Positions 1 through 10,448 of a DNA stretch of 64,000 nt are shown in pieces. The notes beneath the pieces are model-generated. The model searched no databases. It had not been told where the DNA came from and was given only the letters and a program-made list of their open reading frames with translations. The translations under genes were made by a program, and so were the position numbers. Source of the stretch: Parastagonospora avenae f. sp. tritici 18332-5 (Eukaryota > Ascomycota > Dothideomycetes > Pleosporales > Phaeosphaeriaceae); contig JAFJTR010000001.1 of assembly GCA_022559985.1 (NCBI GenBank), positions 434,001 through 498,000 of the forward strand, in the 5' to 3' direction. Numbering within the stretch: the stretch's first letter is position 1; every line of letters begins with the position of its first letter.

Positions 1-2
1 CC

Positions 3-1639
3 TGCTGTTTCGACGACGTACCTCTGAATCGCATGATCTCCTGTAATAGCGAGCTAGCTCACTTCTACTGCATGGAGTGTCCGAAGCGGCAAATCGAGAC
101 ACAGATGGGCCTTTCAAATTGTCGACCGAAATGCTTTGGAGTCGACAACTGTGCTGGTACCTTTGCTCGGAAAGACCTTCAACAGGTCTTGGGTGATAAG
201 ACTTTCGAACGTCTAGAGCACTTGCAGCAGCAAGAAGACCTTGCCGCTGCCGGTCTGGACTTCCTGTCCGAGTGCCCCTTCTGCGACTACAAGATGGAAT
301 GTCCTCCAGTTGAAGTTGACAAGGAGTTTCGCTGTCAAAACAAGAAATGCGGCAAGACCAGCTGTCGGCTTTGTGAGAAGGAGACGCATATCCCTATTAC
401 TTGTAAGGAGGCTGACAAGGACGGCCAAATCACATTACGACATATCGTCGAGGAAGCCATGTCAGCAGCATTAATTCGGCAATGCAACAAATGTAAACAT
501 CCGTTCGTCAAGGAGTATGGCTGCAACAAAATGACGTGCTCGCACTGTAAGAATGTGCAATGGTACGTCGCCGTCAAATCCCACCGCTGAGTAGCCTGAG
601 ACTTACTAATATGTGCCTAGTTATGTCTGCTCCAAGAACGTCACCAATTATGAGCACTTTGGCGAAGTCGGACGAGGGCGTTGTCCTTTGCATGAGAACG
701 TCGAGGACCGGCATGAACAAGAAGTCAAAAAGGCAGCTGACGATGCTATGGCCAAAGTTCGAGCAGACAATCCCAGTCTCTCGGACGCTGACTTGATGAT
801 CAAGGTCTCAGACACAGTCAAGCAGGCAGAAGATGCTCGCAAAGGACGGGCTCAAGCGCAAGCTAACGCCTTTCCATACCACATGATAGGTGATCAACTA
901 CAGCATCTCTTACCACCTCCGCTCCCCCCAGCTCTCCGTCGACCGGGACAACCAGACCCACCAGTAGCTCAGTATGTACCCGTCCACCCTTACGCCGTCG
1001 CCCCCGTCCCCTTTTTCATGCATCACCAACCATTCGCTCAACCTCCTCAACATCTACCACCTGCACCATTGTTCGGACCCCCGCCACATCAACACGACGC
1101 TATGGGTAATGTTGTTCTACAACCACATCAGTACGTCTGCTTTTGTCGCGCAGCGCCTTACCACCCACCTCCGCCCCCATATCATTATTACCGTCATTAC
1201 CCACCTAACATGTACCACTAGGCCTGCTGGATTCGGCTACAACCTCTTCGGAATCGACCGGCGCCAAGCAGAAAATGCCTTAGCTTTACAACCTCAACTA
1301 GCTCAACGACCAAGACTCCAAGCTCAACAACAACCTCAGCAACCGGACTTTTTTGACAGACTCCTACAAGACCCTCTACTCTGGCCTCAACATGCTCAGC
1401 TGGATGCTAACCATGCGGACCAGAGGCTAGAACAGCTGCGGCACCGACAGCAACAACAGCAGGCGCAGCTTGCTATGCAGCGGCGGTTAAGGCTTATGAA
1501 TCTTCAGCAGGAGAACTTGGCTCGGCAGCGGGAATTGCTGCTGCAGGACGATGATGGGGCTGCTATGCGCAATCTGCGAGCGGTGAGAGATCACCTGGAG
1601 GAGGCTATAAGAGCGCAGCCGAGGCCTCGACACCGTTGA
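3..1639 (+). CDS. RBR-type E3 ubiquitin ligase, RNF216/TRIAD3-like (5' truncated by window edge)
   Basis: The frame is open from the left edge, so the start and most of RING1 lie outside. Three exons are read: up to 562, 621-1130 and 1222-1639, with introns 563-620 and 1131-1221. Both introns have GTACGT donors and CTAG acceptors. The first splice restores the Cys motif CKNVQCYVC of RING2. Visible parts in order are the end of RING1 (CMECP), a Cys-rich IBR (ECPFCDYKMECPP, CRLCEKETH), RING2 (CNKCKHPFVKEYGCNKMTC) and CPLHEN. A long Pro/His/Gln-rich tail with a Glu/Arg/Gln coiled-coil-like end follows. In RBR ligases the Cys of the GCNKM motif (codon 522-524) is the thioester acceptor, so the enzyme is probably active. 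RNF216 relatives build ubiquitin chains in the cytosol. The target here is unknown. Confidence 0.88.
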
Positions 1640-2048
1640 GATGTGCTTACTTTACGATTTTATTCGAACACGACTTTATGATAGGGGAGGATGAGGGACT
1701 GTTTCATGGGCGCTCGAGGAATATCGATACCCGTCAGCATTTCGCTTCATAATCGTCACAATGTATGCTTGAAGATTTCATATCACAATCTTCGTTATGT
1801 CATGTTCTACGTGACGTTCAGCTTCACCATTCGTGCCGTGACTTTCCTCGCGGATAAAGGGCGTTGCTTCATGTGCGCAGCTGTCATTGCTTCCAACATG
1901 TTCGAGGTCGTAATCCCCGCACTATCCCAGGACTCATGCCTTCACTGCCATGTAATATCCGCGTCGTTCTGGAATCCCCGTGGCCCCCATTATCCCTGCA
2001 TCTTATGATGTTCCATCTGGCCTTGACGAACTCGGCTCTTCATATCCT
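1640..2048. other. Intergenic, convergent 3' regions
   Basis: This lies between the RBR ligase stop and the stop of the convergent small protein. It presumably holds both 3' UTRs. Open frames here have no recognisable protein character. Confidence 0.5.
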
Positions 2049-2615
2049 TCAACGCTTATACCTCGCCTGCACACTCGCATCCAACGGATCGCCATACCGC
2101 ACTACAAAACCGTCAGTCCTCATCCCACATGCTACCCCTCACTACGAGTACTCACACTTAATCTGCGCACCCTGCTCCACAATCGCATCCAAGGCCCTAC
2201 TCTCATCCTCCCTGGCCCTGGTATTCCTCCACTCCCAGCCCGGCGCATCCTCCTGGCGTGTCCAACTATACCCCGTCTCCGGATCCGTGTGTGCGCCTAC
2301 CACCGGCTGCGCGAGGCTCAGCGGGCGCTTGCCGTTGGCGTTCACGGTGCCGCTGAGCGTCGAGGTGTCGCGGGACAGCGCGGGGCCCTGGGAGTTTGGC
2401 GGGGAGAGCTCGGAGGTGGAGGTGAGGTTCTGGATGGAGGCGTGGAGGGGAGTCGCGGGATTGTTGGAGAGGGCTTCGTCGGGGAACATTTCGTCGGAGG
2501 AGGCGGACGAGTGCATTGTGGAGTCGCCTTCGTGGTCTGCAGTGGATTAGCGTGAGGATGTGGGGGGTAGTTTTGGGAGGATGCGGTGCAAGTGGTCATG
2601 AGGCGTACCAGACAT
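2049..2615 (-). CDS. Small conserved-looking protein of unknown function (146 aa, three exons)
   Basis: Reading right to left, the exons are 2609-2615 (ATGTCTG, only 7 nt), 2156-2536 and 2049-2101. The introns are 2537-2608 (GTACGC...CTAATCC...GCAG) and 2102-2155 (GTGAGT...GTAG). Joining keeps one frame and gives an acidic, Ser/Thr-rich N-terminus (MSDHEGDSTMHSS). The C-terminal half is well ordered, with DPETGYSWTRQEDAPGWEW near residues 85-105 and an end of LRYGDPLDASVQARYKR. If the micro-exon is not used, translation could begin at 2516. I do not recognise the family. The Trp/Arg/Asp-rich core and compatible splice sites suggest a real gene rather than a chance frame. No signal peptide or membrane segment is seen. 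Confidence 0.7.
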
Positions 2616-2904
2616 GGTTGTTGGATCTGGTGTAGAGTGGGATTGTATGAGTGGGTGCTGTCTGCGATGATAGGCAGCAGTGGTGCGGATTGTGTACGGT
2701 ACGATGATGATGATGCAGCTCCACACATGTTAGCTCGGATCGCGTCGTTGGTTAGTTCCCGCGCGCGCTGCGGGCGCTTTCCATCCGTCGCTAAATGTTC
2801 CCTGCGACCACACCTCTGAACGACAACACTTGGACACTTTACTTAGACACTTTTGGACTGCAGGAAAGAAATAGTGTCTTAATTTGCAGCAGGTCTAGGA
2901 TATC

Positions 2905-3766
2905 ATGCCACCAAAAGCACCGGTTGCAGGCGCTTGGGAAGATGACTGGGAGACTATTGCCGATGTACTATGTGCCCCTCTCAAACATGTGCACGCGCTC
3001 ACACCTAACAGAAAGAAGACGCGAAGCCACAGGAAGCCCAGCCTCCACCAAAGTTGACAAAGGCCCAGCTCAAAGCCCAACATGCTGAGCTGAACCGAAA
3101 GATATGGGAGTCCGCGTATGTCTGAACTTACGACCACTCAACACCAAGTCTGACCCTAACACGAACAGTGAGAACCCAGACCCGCAATGGTATCCCGAAG
3201 CACACAATCCAGCCCCCGTGCAAGCCCCCTTCAAGCCCAAAGTCACCATGCTCGCCCGCAAGCCCGCCCCACAGGTCCTATCCCGAAACATGGCCGGTCT
3301 GAACCTTGACGACGACGACAGCGAAGAAGAGCGGCGCAAGAAAGCTTCGGCTGATTTCGAAGAGCGAAAAGCGCGCGCCCAGCGCGAACGGGCAGAAAAA
3401 GAGCGCAAGTACGCCGAAGCACGCGAACGCATCTTCGGCTCGCCAGCGGCGTCTGAGGGCTCGCGCAGTAACTCGCCCAACAAAGCGACACGGGGCAAGG
3501 GCAAGGCGAGGGGAGGAGTCCAGCCGAGATCCAGCAATGAGCAGTCGCCGGCACGAACAGCGGCACCAGCTCCGGCGACGGCGAGGGGGTTGTATGATCC
3601 TACGTACGCGCCTAAGCCCGGCTCGGTGTTCATACAGAAGAAGGAGGCGAATGGCAGTCGGCCTGGGACACCGAGTGGGCTGGAGAAGCCGGTGCGTCAA
3701 CCTCAGGGACCAGCGAAGGATGGTGGGCGTGGCTTCGGGGCGAGAAATGTTGCCGGCCCATCATGA
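2905..3766 (+). CDS. SUZ and SUZ-C domain protein (SZRD1-like), 253 aa
   Basis: Three exons: 2905-2964, 3012-3115 and 3169-3766. The introns are 2965-3011 (GTACTA...TAACAG) and 3116-3168 (GTATGT...AACAG). The spliced protein opens with MPPKAPVAGAWEDDWETIAD. A charged helix of Glu/Arg/Lys follows and runs into the SUZ signature YAEARERIFG near residues 134-143. It ends with the SUZ-C-like GPAKDGGRGFGAR close to the C-terminus. SUZ segments bind RNA in animal and fungal proteins, so a cytoplasmic or mRNP-associated role is likely by family knowledge. The middle is low-complexity Ser/Ala/Pro. It is divergent from the small protein at 2049-2615, with about 290 bp between the starts. Confidence 0.82.
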
Positions 3767-5689
3767 GACTGCTACGGAGGAGCGTAAATGCTCGACAGTG
3801 CCGGCGCAGGGCTGCTTCAAATGCCGCTTCCCCCTTCTATGGACGGCGGGTCAGGTGTCTGACGAAGTGAGGACTGCTGCGTGAATGCTAGACCCGTAGA
3901 CAGCAACGGTGCAGCGGAGAGTACCATCCTCATGCTGAAGGCTGTACATCTTCATCTCGTGCAGAGGGTTCCGCTGTGGGTAACTGTGCTTACTCCAACA
4001 TGTGGACCCTCAAGGATGCTGCATGAGAGCGAGAGGTCGAACGATACAGAGCCATGACGAGATGTGGAGTGACGGAAGAGGATGTCAGAACAGGCTTTGG
4101 GGTTCTGTCGATCCACAAGGAACGAAAGGTTGGAAGCGCACCAGGAGTAAGCCAGTGAATGGGAAGACGGAAGACAATACTGAGAACAACCTGTTGGGCC
4201 AGCATGTGGGGAAGATACGAAGTTGGAGTAGCGAGGATAGCAGCAAAGCATGGATTTGATGCAACCATGGCTGATCGCTTATGATACTAACAACAAGGTA
4301 TCTCCATTCTATCCTAGATGCCCAAACTCTAATCACAGAGCTGGAACGCAAATTACGCGTCTGACGGTGTTCTTCTTTTGCCACAATTGCCGCAGCCTGC
4401 ATGGTCTAACGTTCCGATATCTTGCTGTGCTGGACCCTGAAGTCGCTGGCTATATGCTGACAGCACCGGCCCGTTTACTCACGCGTCACATCGCATCGCA
4501 GGATTTACTGCGGACGAATCACATGGCATCTCTGTCGAAACAGCTTTCGGTCTTTGAAGCCTTTCGGCATTTGAACAGAGTTCAGCATACTCCAAACACC
4601 ACAACTATGTCCCTTGAATTACCATATCAACTGCAGACGCCGAACATGCTTGCAAAATATACCGAACATACTCGCAAAACTGACCGTAAGCTGAAGTTCG
4701 TCGTCAGCACCGGCATGTCAAGCACGGCCCACCACGAAGCCACACTCACAGCTTGCCACGATACCTGCCTGCTGTTCCGCGTTTGTACCCTGCATGCTGC
4801 GAGGTGTCACGGGGGAAAGCGATTCAACATCCACACGTTGCTAATGCAGTGTTCGTGCGAGAAGGGTCCCGATGTCGCTGTATGCCACGAGGAGTTGATG
4901 TGCAGCTGGACTTTGGGAGGGTGCTTCAAGCAGTTGCAAGCAGCAAAGTACATACCAGTACCAACTTACACCCAAGCAGCATGAGGTCCTGGCATAGAAC
5001 AAACCCCTTCCCCGCAAGACAACGTACGCACCGACAAATTTCAACACAAATCCCCCCTCCTCCGATTGGCCCCAGCGACACGCATCGTGACGCCCGTCCC
5101 TCGCATGTGTCGAAGGTCGGAGCGTCGCGATCAACGCTGCATCACAGGGTCACTGCACCGCCCAATCAGCTCGCCCCGCAAGCGGGAGCGCTAACGCCAA
5201 CGGTGAGCTTAGCTCAAGGACCCTGGTCTATCCTTTGAGCATTCGACATGCCAGGTGATTCACTTTGCCAATTGCCGTGAGATGGGGGATTAAGGTTTGG
5301 AGCGGTGAAGGCGGTGGATGGATGGAATAAATAGGACGTTCTGGAAGAATTTTATTGGGAGGCAAGTGGGAAGGCTTTTTGTTTGTACTACCAAATCTTA
5401 ACTTTTGACAATTCCAGGGTCTGGCTGTTTAGCTACTTCGTCAGGTACTCGTCATTTGTGTCCGCAGGAATTGAGCGCCGGCGATTGCTTGAGTTGAGGG
5501 CTGCTCCGTGTGCGGAGAGTTTGTGACGCGGTTTGGAGATTGGGCGGGGAAATTGCTTTCCTTTTATCTTCTCTTGTGGAAGGCGTTCGTTCGACTTGCT
5601 CCTTCTACATACCTGAAGTCATGCTCAACGACACCAACCTCAACCTCAACCACAACTACAACACTAACCTACCAATCCCATACTCCACC
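3767..5689. other. Gene-poor interval
   Basis: About 1.9 kb with no convincing gene. A 244-codon frame (4250-4984) has no motif, no splice structure and a composition like chance reading. A CCAAT-type box (cccaatcag) lies near 5160. The last few hundred bases are probably promoter and leader of the luciferase-family gene. Confidence 0.5.
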
Positions 5690-6523
5690 ATGTCCGAGCA
5701 AACAATCCACCTTCTCACCACCGCCCTTACTTTACTCCTCCCGCCCCTCCTCGCCCTCTACATCCACAACGACTACAAAGCCTTCCTCTCCCTCGGCCCC
5801 GGCGGCACCCCAGCAACGCCCCTTGGCTATCTCAAAATCAAACTCCTCTCGCTCGTCTGCCTGCGCGACCCGCTGCGTCCCATGCCCATCCCCGCACACT
5901 TCCGTCCCCAGACCGGCTTCTTCAGTCCCGCCGCTCTGTGCACGCGCAAAGGCCCGCGCCCCTGCGTCCGCGGCATCGCGCCGCAGCGCCAGAAAACGCA
6001 AGTTTCTCCTGCGGCCGTGTACGCGCAGCTTGCCGACCGACTTAGCAGTCTGGCGGCCGATCCGCGCAACAAACTCCTCGAGCGCACGTCCTGCTTTGAG
6101 AAGAATAGCTCGGGCTTATTTGCGTCAGTGCCGATTACGCGTACTTGTGGCGGCGAGATATGTCACGCCCACCCGTCGGACGGATCGATGCACTTGACCC
6201 TACATCCCGCGGACGCGAAACTCGTGCTGGAAAATGGGTGGGGCGAGAGACATCCATTGGCCAGAGGGGGATGGTGTCGGCGCTTCGTGCCCAAGGAATT
6301 CATGCTGGTGTATGCGCCCAGGGATGCGGGCGAGGTCGAGGTGGTGATGAAGATTGTGGCGGCAAGTGTGTGGTGGGTTAGTGGGATTGATGTTGATGGG
6401 GATGAGGCGGGGATGAGGAGGAGAAGTATGGATGTTGAGGCGGTGGGGAGGGCGGTGGGGGTGCAGAGGGAGTGTTGGTCGTGTGGGGGTGGGAAGGCGG
6501 AGAGGATGGTGGGGGATGCGTGA
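5690..6523 (+). CDS. Fungal luciferase-family (Luz-like, DUF5519) membrane protein, 277 aa
   Basis: Single exon. The start at 5690 (MSEQTIHLL) places a hydrophobic helix at residues 7-25. In-frame upstream ATGs at 5621 and 5510 are less likely. The order matches basidiomycete luciferase Luz as I know it: N-terminal membrane anchor, NDYKAFLSLGPGG (27-39), a variable middle, a His/Asp cluster ICHAHPSDGSMHLTL (157-171), GWGERHPLA (183-191), and FMLVYAPRDAGEVEVVMKIV (204-223). Length is close to Luz (about 267 aa). Luz oxidises 3-hydroxyhispidin with O2. Most ascomycete members of this domain family are not linked to light and have no known reaction, so the activity here is unknown. The C-terminal extension is Gly/Arg-rich. 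Neighbours are EMC5 (convergent) and an FAD monooxygenase. Confidence 0.85.
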   Translation: MSEQTIHLLTTALTLLLPPLLALYIHNDYKAFLSLGPGGTPATPLGYLKIKLLSLVCLRDPLRPMPIPAHFRPQTGFFSPAALCTRKGPRPCVRGIAPQRQKTQVSPAAVYAQLADRLSSLAADPRNKLLERTSCFEKNSSGLFASVPITRTCGGEICHAHPSDGSMHLTLHPADAKLVLENGWGERHPLARGGWCRRFVPKEFMLVYAPRDAGEVEVVMKIVAASVWWVSGIDVDGDEAGMRRRSMDVEAVGRAVGVQRECWSCGGGKAERMVGDA

Positions 6524-6823
6524 GGAGAGAAGGATCTGGAAGGATTTCTGATGGCGTTTGGGGAGTTGGTTGAATTTTGTTTCGGATTCTTGGGTTCTTT
6601 GGCGCGGTCTAGCGAGGTGTTTGGGATTTGGGCGTCGAGGCATGGCATTGGCATGTACGGTACCATATGCTGCAAAAAGTGTGCTTTTGTAATGGCCACA
6701 ATGAAGTTATGAGACTCGGCTCTTTCTTGAATTCTTTAAGACATGGCTTCATACGAGCCTCCCGTGAGTTCGCATCAAAACCCCCCAATCCCCAGCCAAC
6801 TCATGTCCAACTCCTTATATCAT
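6524..6823. other. Intergenic, convergent 3' regions
   Basis: This separates the stop of the luciferase-family gene from the stop of EMC5. No gene is seen. Confidence 0.5.
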
Positions 6824-7315
6824 CTACTGCTTGCTCCCGCTCCTGACCCACTCCTCATACTCCTTCCTCTTCGACTTGACATCCCAGAATCCTCTCCTAC
6901 CCTCTCCCTTCCCGCTCGTCTTGCCCTCTCCAAACCCTCCATCAAGTCCCAAAAACGCATACGGATCGCCATCACTCAGAATCGCTTCTCCTTCCCGCGT
7001 GTACTGGCCCTCGGGCCGCTGGCCTTCTCGCGATATCTGACCGGCCCATTTCGCGTTTTGGATGGGCCGCAGCGGTTGCGCGGACATTACGATGCCGGTG
7101 GAGAGGAGGAAGATGGACAGGAGGAGCTCGAGTGTGATGTCGGTGGGGAGTGGGGTTGCGGAGAAGGCGGATGTGTGTTCGTGGGCGGAGTAGACGCTAT
7201 GCACTTGTTAGCATACATTTGAGAGGCTCATACGCTGGAATGTGAGGATCAAGACGTACGCATGTGTCAGGAACAACGCGCCGACTGCGTTTAGAACTGT
7301 GCCTAGAATGGCCAT
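6824..7315 (-). CDS. EMC5: ER membrane protein complex subunit 5 (EMC5 / membrane magnesium transporter family), 142 aa
   Basis: Two exons: 7260-7315 and 6824-7196. The intron 7197-7259 (GTACGT...GCATAG) joins a first hydrophobic stretch (MAILGTVLNAVGALFLTHA) to VYSAHEH. The first membrane helix spans about residues 4-20. A short lumenal loop with LPTDITLE follows, then a second helix near 43-62 ending in SAQPLRPI, the family hallmark before the cytosolic part. The C-terminal half is basic and ends FWDVKSKRKEYEEWVRSG. EMC5 belongs to the insertase complex that places tail-anchored and multipass proteins in the ER membrane. It was first described as an Mg2+ transporter. Length and topology fit the family. 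It is divergent from the FAD monooxygenase with about 600 bp between starts. Confidence 0.92.
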
Positions 7316-7912
7316 TGTGCTACTGATTGGGCTGGGTACGGGATCCGAGTTTTCAATGAATTCCTAAGCCAGTGCGGTAATTGGGGTGGACGATTACGCG
7401 GGGTGAGGCGACGTGCGATTCTGTGCGCGAGAGATGGTTGATGGTGAGGTTGGTGATGCTGCGAAGCGATGGAGCTTCTGAGATGCTTGGCGCACTTCGG
7501 CCACTCCAACATCCCGATGTCGTCTTGTCACTAGCAACATTCGTTTTCGCGGCCTGTCAGACCACCCAGGCGCACATTCTTACTCGCAATCACATGGAAG
7601 ATTCTTCTGTCAGGCAGCAGCATAATTGGCAATGCTATTGGATGCTGTGTTCACCGAAACAGGGCTGGCTGTCATTCGTGTATAACGGTGGGTAGGATCC
7701 AGTGCGGACATCTCGGTCGAGCGATACTATCACCGACCCTGCCTTCGGAGTTGTAGGTAGAAGAGCTCCTCTATACCCATGACATATAAGGTAGGAGTTC
7801 TGCACAGCCGTGAAAATGCCCATATATTTAGCGCATCGATTCTTTCGATAATTGCATCTCTTTACAAGCCATCAGCATTACTAGCATCCAGTAACGAGCC
7901 TTCAACACGACC
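7316..7912. promoter_or_regulatory. Shared upstream region of EMC5 and the FAD monooxygenase
   Basis: Head-to-head starts at 7315 (-) and 7913 (+) leave about 600 bp. TATA-like runs catataag (7783-7790) and tatattta (7823-7830) lie 80-130 bp before the monooxygenase ATG. No gene is seen. Confidence 0.4.
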
Positions 7913-9217
7913 ATGTCCCTCAACATCCTCATCATAGGAGCAGGCTGTGCGGGTCCAGCATTTGCTCACATTCTTGAGAAGACCAACCCAAAGCACAAGA
8001 TCACTGTTATCGAACACTTCCCTCAGCTGCGTACTGGTGGCCAGCAGCTTGATCTCAAAGCCGAAGGCGTTCGTGTCGCCAAAAGTATGGGTATCCTGGA
8101 TGCCCTCAAGGAGAGCTGCGTTCACGAGACCGGCATGACACTTGTGGATAAGAATGGCAAGCCGCTGATACAGTTCGGCGTCAATGACTCTTCAAAACAG
8201 GGTGTGAACTTGACAAACGAATATGAGATCATGCGAGGAGACATGGTCAAAGTCTTCTACGATGCAAGTGTTGCGGAGCGAAGATCCATTAAGGAGAAGG
8301 AAGAGAATGCAGGCAGCTTGACATACAGATTCGACACGACCATCACCCACCTTGAGCAGTCAGGCGACAGCGCAACCGTGACATTTTCGGACGGGCAAAG
8401 AGCAACTTATGATCTCGTTGTTGCAGCAGACGGTCAAAATTCGCGCACCAGACGCATGGCTTTCGGTAATGATGCCAGTGCAACAGGCTTCAGGAGTATT
8501 GGAGTCCACGCGGCATACTTCGAGATTCCACGCATGCAGTTTGGCGACAACGACGCCCGCATCTTCTTCGCCTCGGGAAGTCGAATGATCATGACACGTA
8601 ACGGAGACCGATCAAAGACTCAAGTCTACTTCTTCATCATGAAAGACAAGGAACGTCACGAGCGGATGAAGACTGTGCACAAGCTATCGCTGCAGCAACA
8701 GAAGGAAGCGTGGGCCGAGATCTTCCATGATGTAGGCTGGGAATGCAAACGATTCGTGAACGGCATGATGACAACCGATGATTTCTATGCGCACGAGCTT
8801 GCACAGATCCACATGCCTCAGCTACACACCGGCCGTTTCGTACTCCTTGGCGATGCAGGGTATTGCCCAACTGCCTTTACGGGAATGGGTACGACACTTT
8901 CGCTCATCGGGTCGTATATCCTCGCGGGAGAATTGGCAAAACATGGAGAAGATGTCGAAGCTGCATTACAAGCATACCAAGAGCTTATACAGCCGTTTCT
9001 GAAGCTGTATCAAAAAGGGCCTGACGAGGTGACGACAAACTTCTATCCAAGTTCTGAGCTCGGAATCATGATTACGAACAACGTCTTGTGGTTCTTATCG
9101 AGCCTCAAGATCGACAAGGTCGTGCAGTGGGTAGGCGGCATGATGCCGGAAAGTAAGAGTAAATTGGAACTGCCAGTGTACCCGGGACTGGATCTAAACC
9201 ATAGGGAGAAAAGATAG
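7913..9217 (+). CDS. FAD-dependent monooxygenase (group A flavoprotein, PHBH fold), 434 aa
   Basis: Single exon. The dinucleotide-binding motif GAGCAG is at residues 9-14 in a strand-helix-strand start (LNILIIGAGCAGPAFAHIL). The acidic strand end is TVIEHFP. GGQQLDLKAEG and the Arg of MRGDM resemble FAD ribityl contacts. The DG motif VVAADGQNSRTR lies near 170, and the GD motif FVLLGDAGYCPTAFTGMGT near 310. Such enzymes use NAD(P)H and O2 to hydroxylate aromatic or polyketide substrates. The substrate cannot be read from sequence. The pattern is closer to TetX/secondary-metabolite monooxygenases than to salicylate hydroxylases. No transmembrane helix is obvious. The next gene, an I78 inhibitor on the same strand, is unrelated. 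Confidence 0.9.
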   Translation: MSLNILIIGAGCAGPAFAHILEKTNPKHKITVIEHFPQLRTGGQQLDLKAEGVRVAKSMGILDALKESCVHETGMTLVDKNGKPLIQFGVNDSSKQGVNLTNEYEIMRGDMVKVFYDASVAERRSIKEKEENAGSLTYRFDTTITHLEQSGDSATVTFSDGQRATYDLVVAADGQNSRTRRMAFGNDASATGFRSIGVHAAYFEIPRMQFGDNDARIFFASGSRMIMTRNGDRSKTQVYFFIMKDKERHERMKTVHKLSLQQQKEAWAEIFHDVGWECKRFVNGMMTTDDFYAHELAQIHMPQLHTGRFVLLGDAGYCPTAFTGMGTTLSLIGSYILAGELAKHGEDVEAALQAYQELIQPFLKLYQKGPDEVTTNFYPSSELGIMITNNVLWFLSSLKIDKVVQWVGGMMPESKSKLELPVYPGLDLNHREKR

Positions 9218-9657
9218 GGCCGTCTGAGGGTTGCGGGCTTTGTATATTAGACTGCTTTCTTGTTCTATCCGATCCCTCGCGATCAGCAAGTGTTTGCGAG
9301 ATTTCCCATGTAAAAACAATCAAATGACCCGCCACCATTTGAACAGACCATCAATCTTCACAGCTCAAGCAGCCAACCCAATCACACCCGCCGGGAACCT
9401 CGAAATACCAGGGTCCACGATCTAAACCCCACACCCACCCCACCTTCCCAAACGGCTACCAGCGGTTGACGTCACCCTCCCGCGTCAGTAATGTAGCAGC
9501 CTTCACAGCCCAGCAGCATTCAAGGAACCCACTAGCCCCGTCGCATAAGTACTGCACCACTTCCCTCACCCAAACCCTTCTCTCTGCCCACATAACAACA
9601 ATCTCCACCATTCTTCGGCTTACACGACTCTTCACAACAACCTCTCGCACACTTGAA
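9218..9657. other. Intergenic, 3' end of monooxygenase and promoter of I78 inhibitor
   Basis: No gene is seen. An upstream ATG at 9466 is in frame with the I78 gene, but its added residues do not look like part of that family. Confidence 0.4.
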
Positions 9658-9962
9658 ATGCCCCTCGTAGTCCCCGGCATCATGTCCAACGAAGGCAGCA
9701 GCTCCGCAGGCGGCGACTGGCTCAGCAAGCTCGCGGGCAAGAAGATTGGCGAGCAGCATAACGAGACCGTACGCCCCTTATACACTCTGCGTGCAAGAGT
9801 TAGAAAGCTAATAGACGTTCACAGACTTTCGCAAAGACCGATCTCCCCAAGGAGCACCGCATTCTCAAGCCGGATAGCATGAAGACGATGGACTTTAAGC
9901 CTGAGAGGGTCAATATTCATGTCGATGATGATGGCACGGTTAAGAGCATTAGCCAGGGATAG
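9658..9962 (+). CDS. I78-family peptidase inhibitor, 82 aa
   Basis: Two exons, 9658-9768 and 9825-9962, with intron 9769-9824 (GTACGC...CTAATAG...CACAG). The start at 9658 (MPLVVPGIM) fits the small cytosolic size. After the splice the protein reads ETTFAKTDLPKEHRILKPDS and then FKPERVNIHVDDDGTVKSI. The RxNxxxDxxG core is the I78 reactive region. Family members inhibit serine peptidases such as subtilisin-like enzymes. There is no signal peptide, so the partner is probably intracellular. An ATG eight codons further in (9682) is an alternative start. Confidence 0.85.
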
Positions 9963-10448
9963 GTGATGGGTTGCGGACATGGTGATTGGCACATGAGGAG
10001 CATGCAGGAAGCTCGATGCACTCGTGTGTCATGGACCGTGATGAAAAGGGCATATACCTTGTAATGAATGAAGTCACAGCAGCTTTGATTCCTCGCCATG
10101 GGTGATCCATGATGTATTGCTTGCAGTGGAGAGTACTGAGATAACAACGCTCACTCAAGTTTGTGTCAAGGCAAACACGTAAATCTATTGACTGACGCGT
10201 AGGAACGAGGGTATCAACGAACACGACGCAAGACAAACGTCGCCAAAGGCAAAGCAACGCAGCGAGAGTATGAATAAAACACCAAGCCATAAAGATTATG
10301 TATCATCCATGCTGCAACTATAGCTCACAGTATCAAAACCGACCTTCGAAAATATCCGAAAAGTCGCCACTCCAGCACAGGCTTTTACAAGTCTACACCG
10401 AAGCGCCCCACGAAGCGGGTAACAAACATCATCATGCAAGACTTTTTA
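9963..10448. other. Intergenic, convergent 3' regions
   Basis: This lies between the I78 gene and the convergent transcription factor. No gene is seen. Confidence 0.5.

Noticed and set aside
4250..4984. 244-codon + strand frame
   Set aside because: No motif, no splice structure, biased toward rare residues (His, Cys, Thr) and overlapped by other patternless frames.
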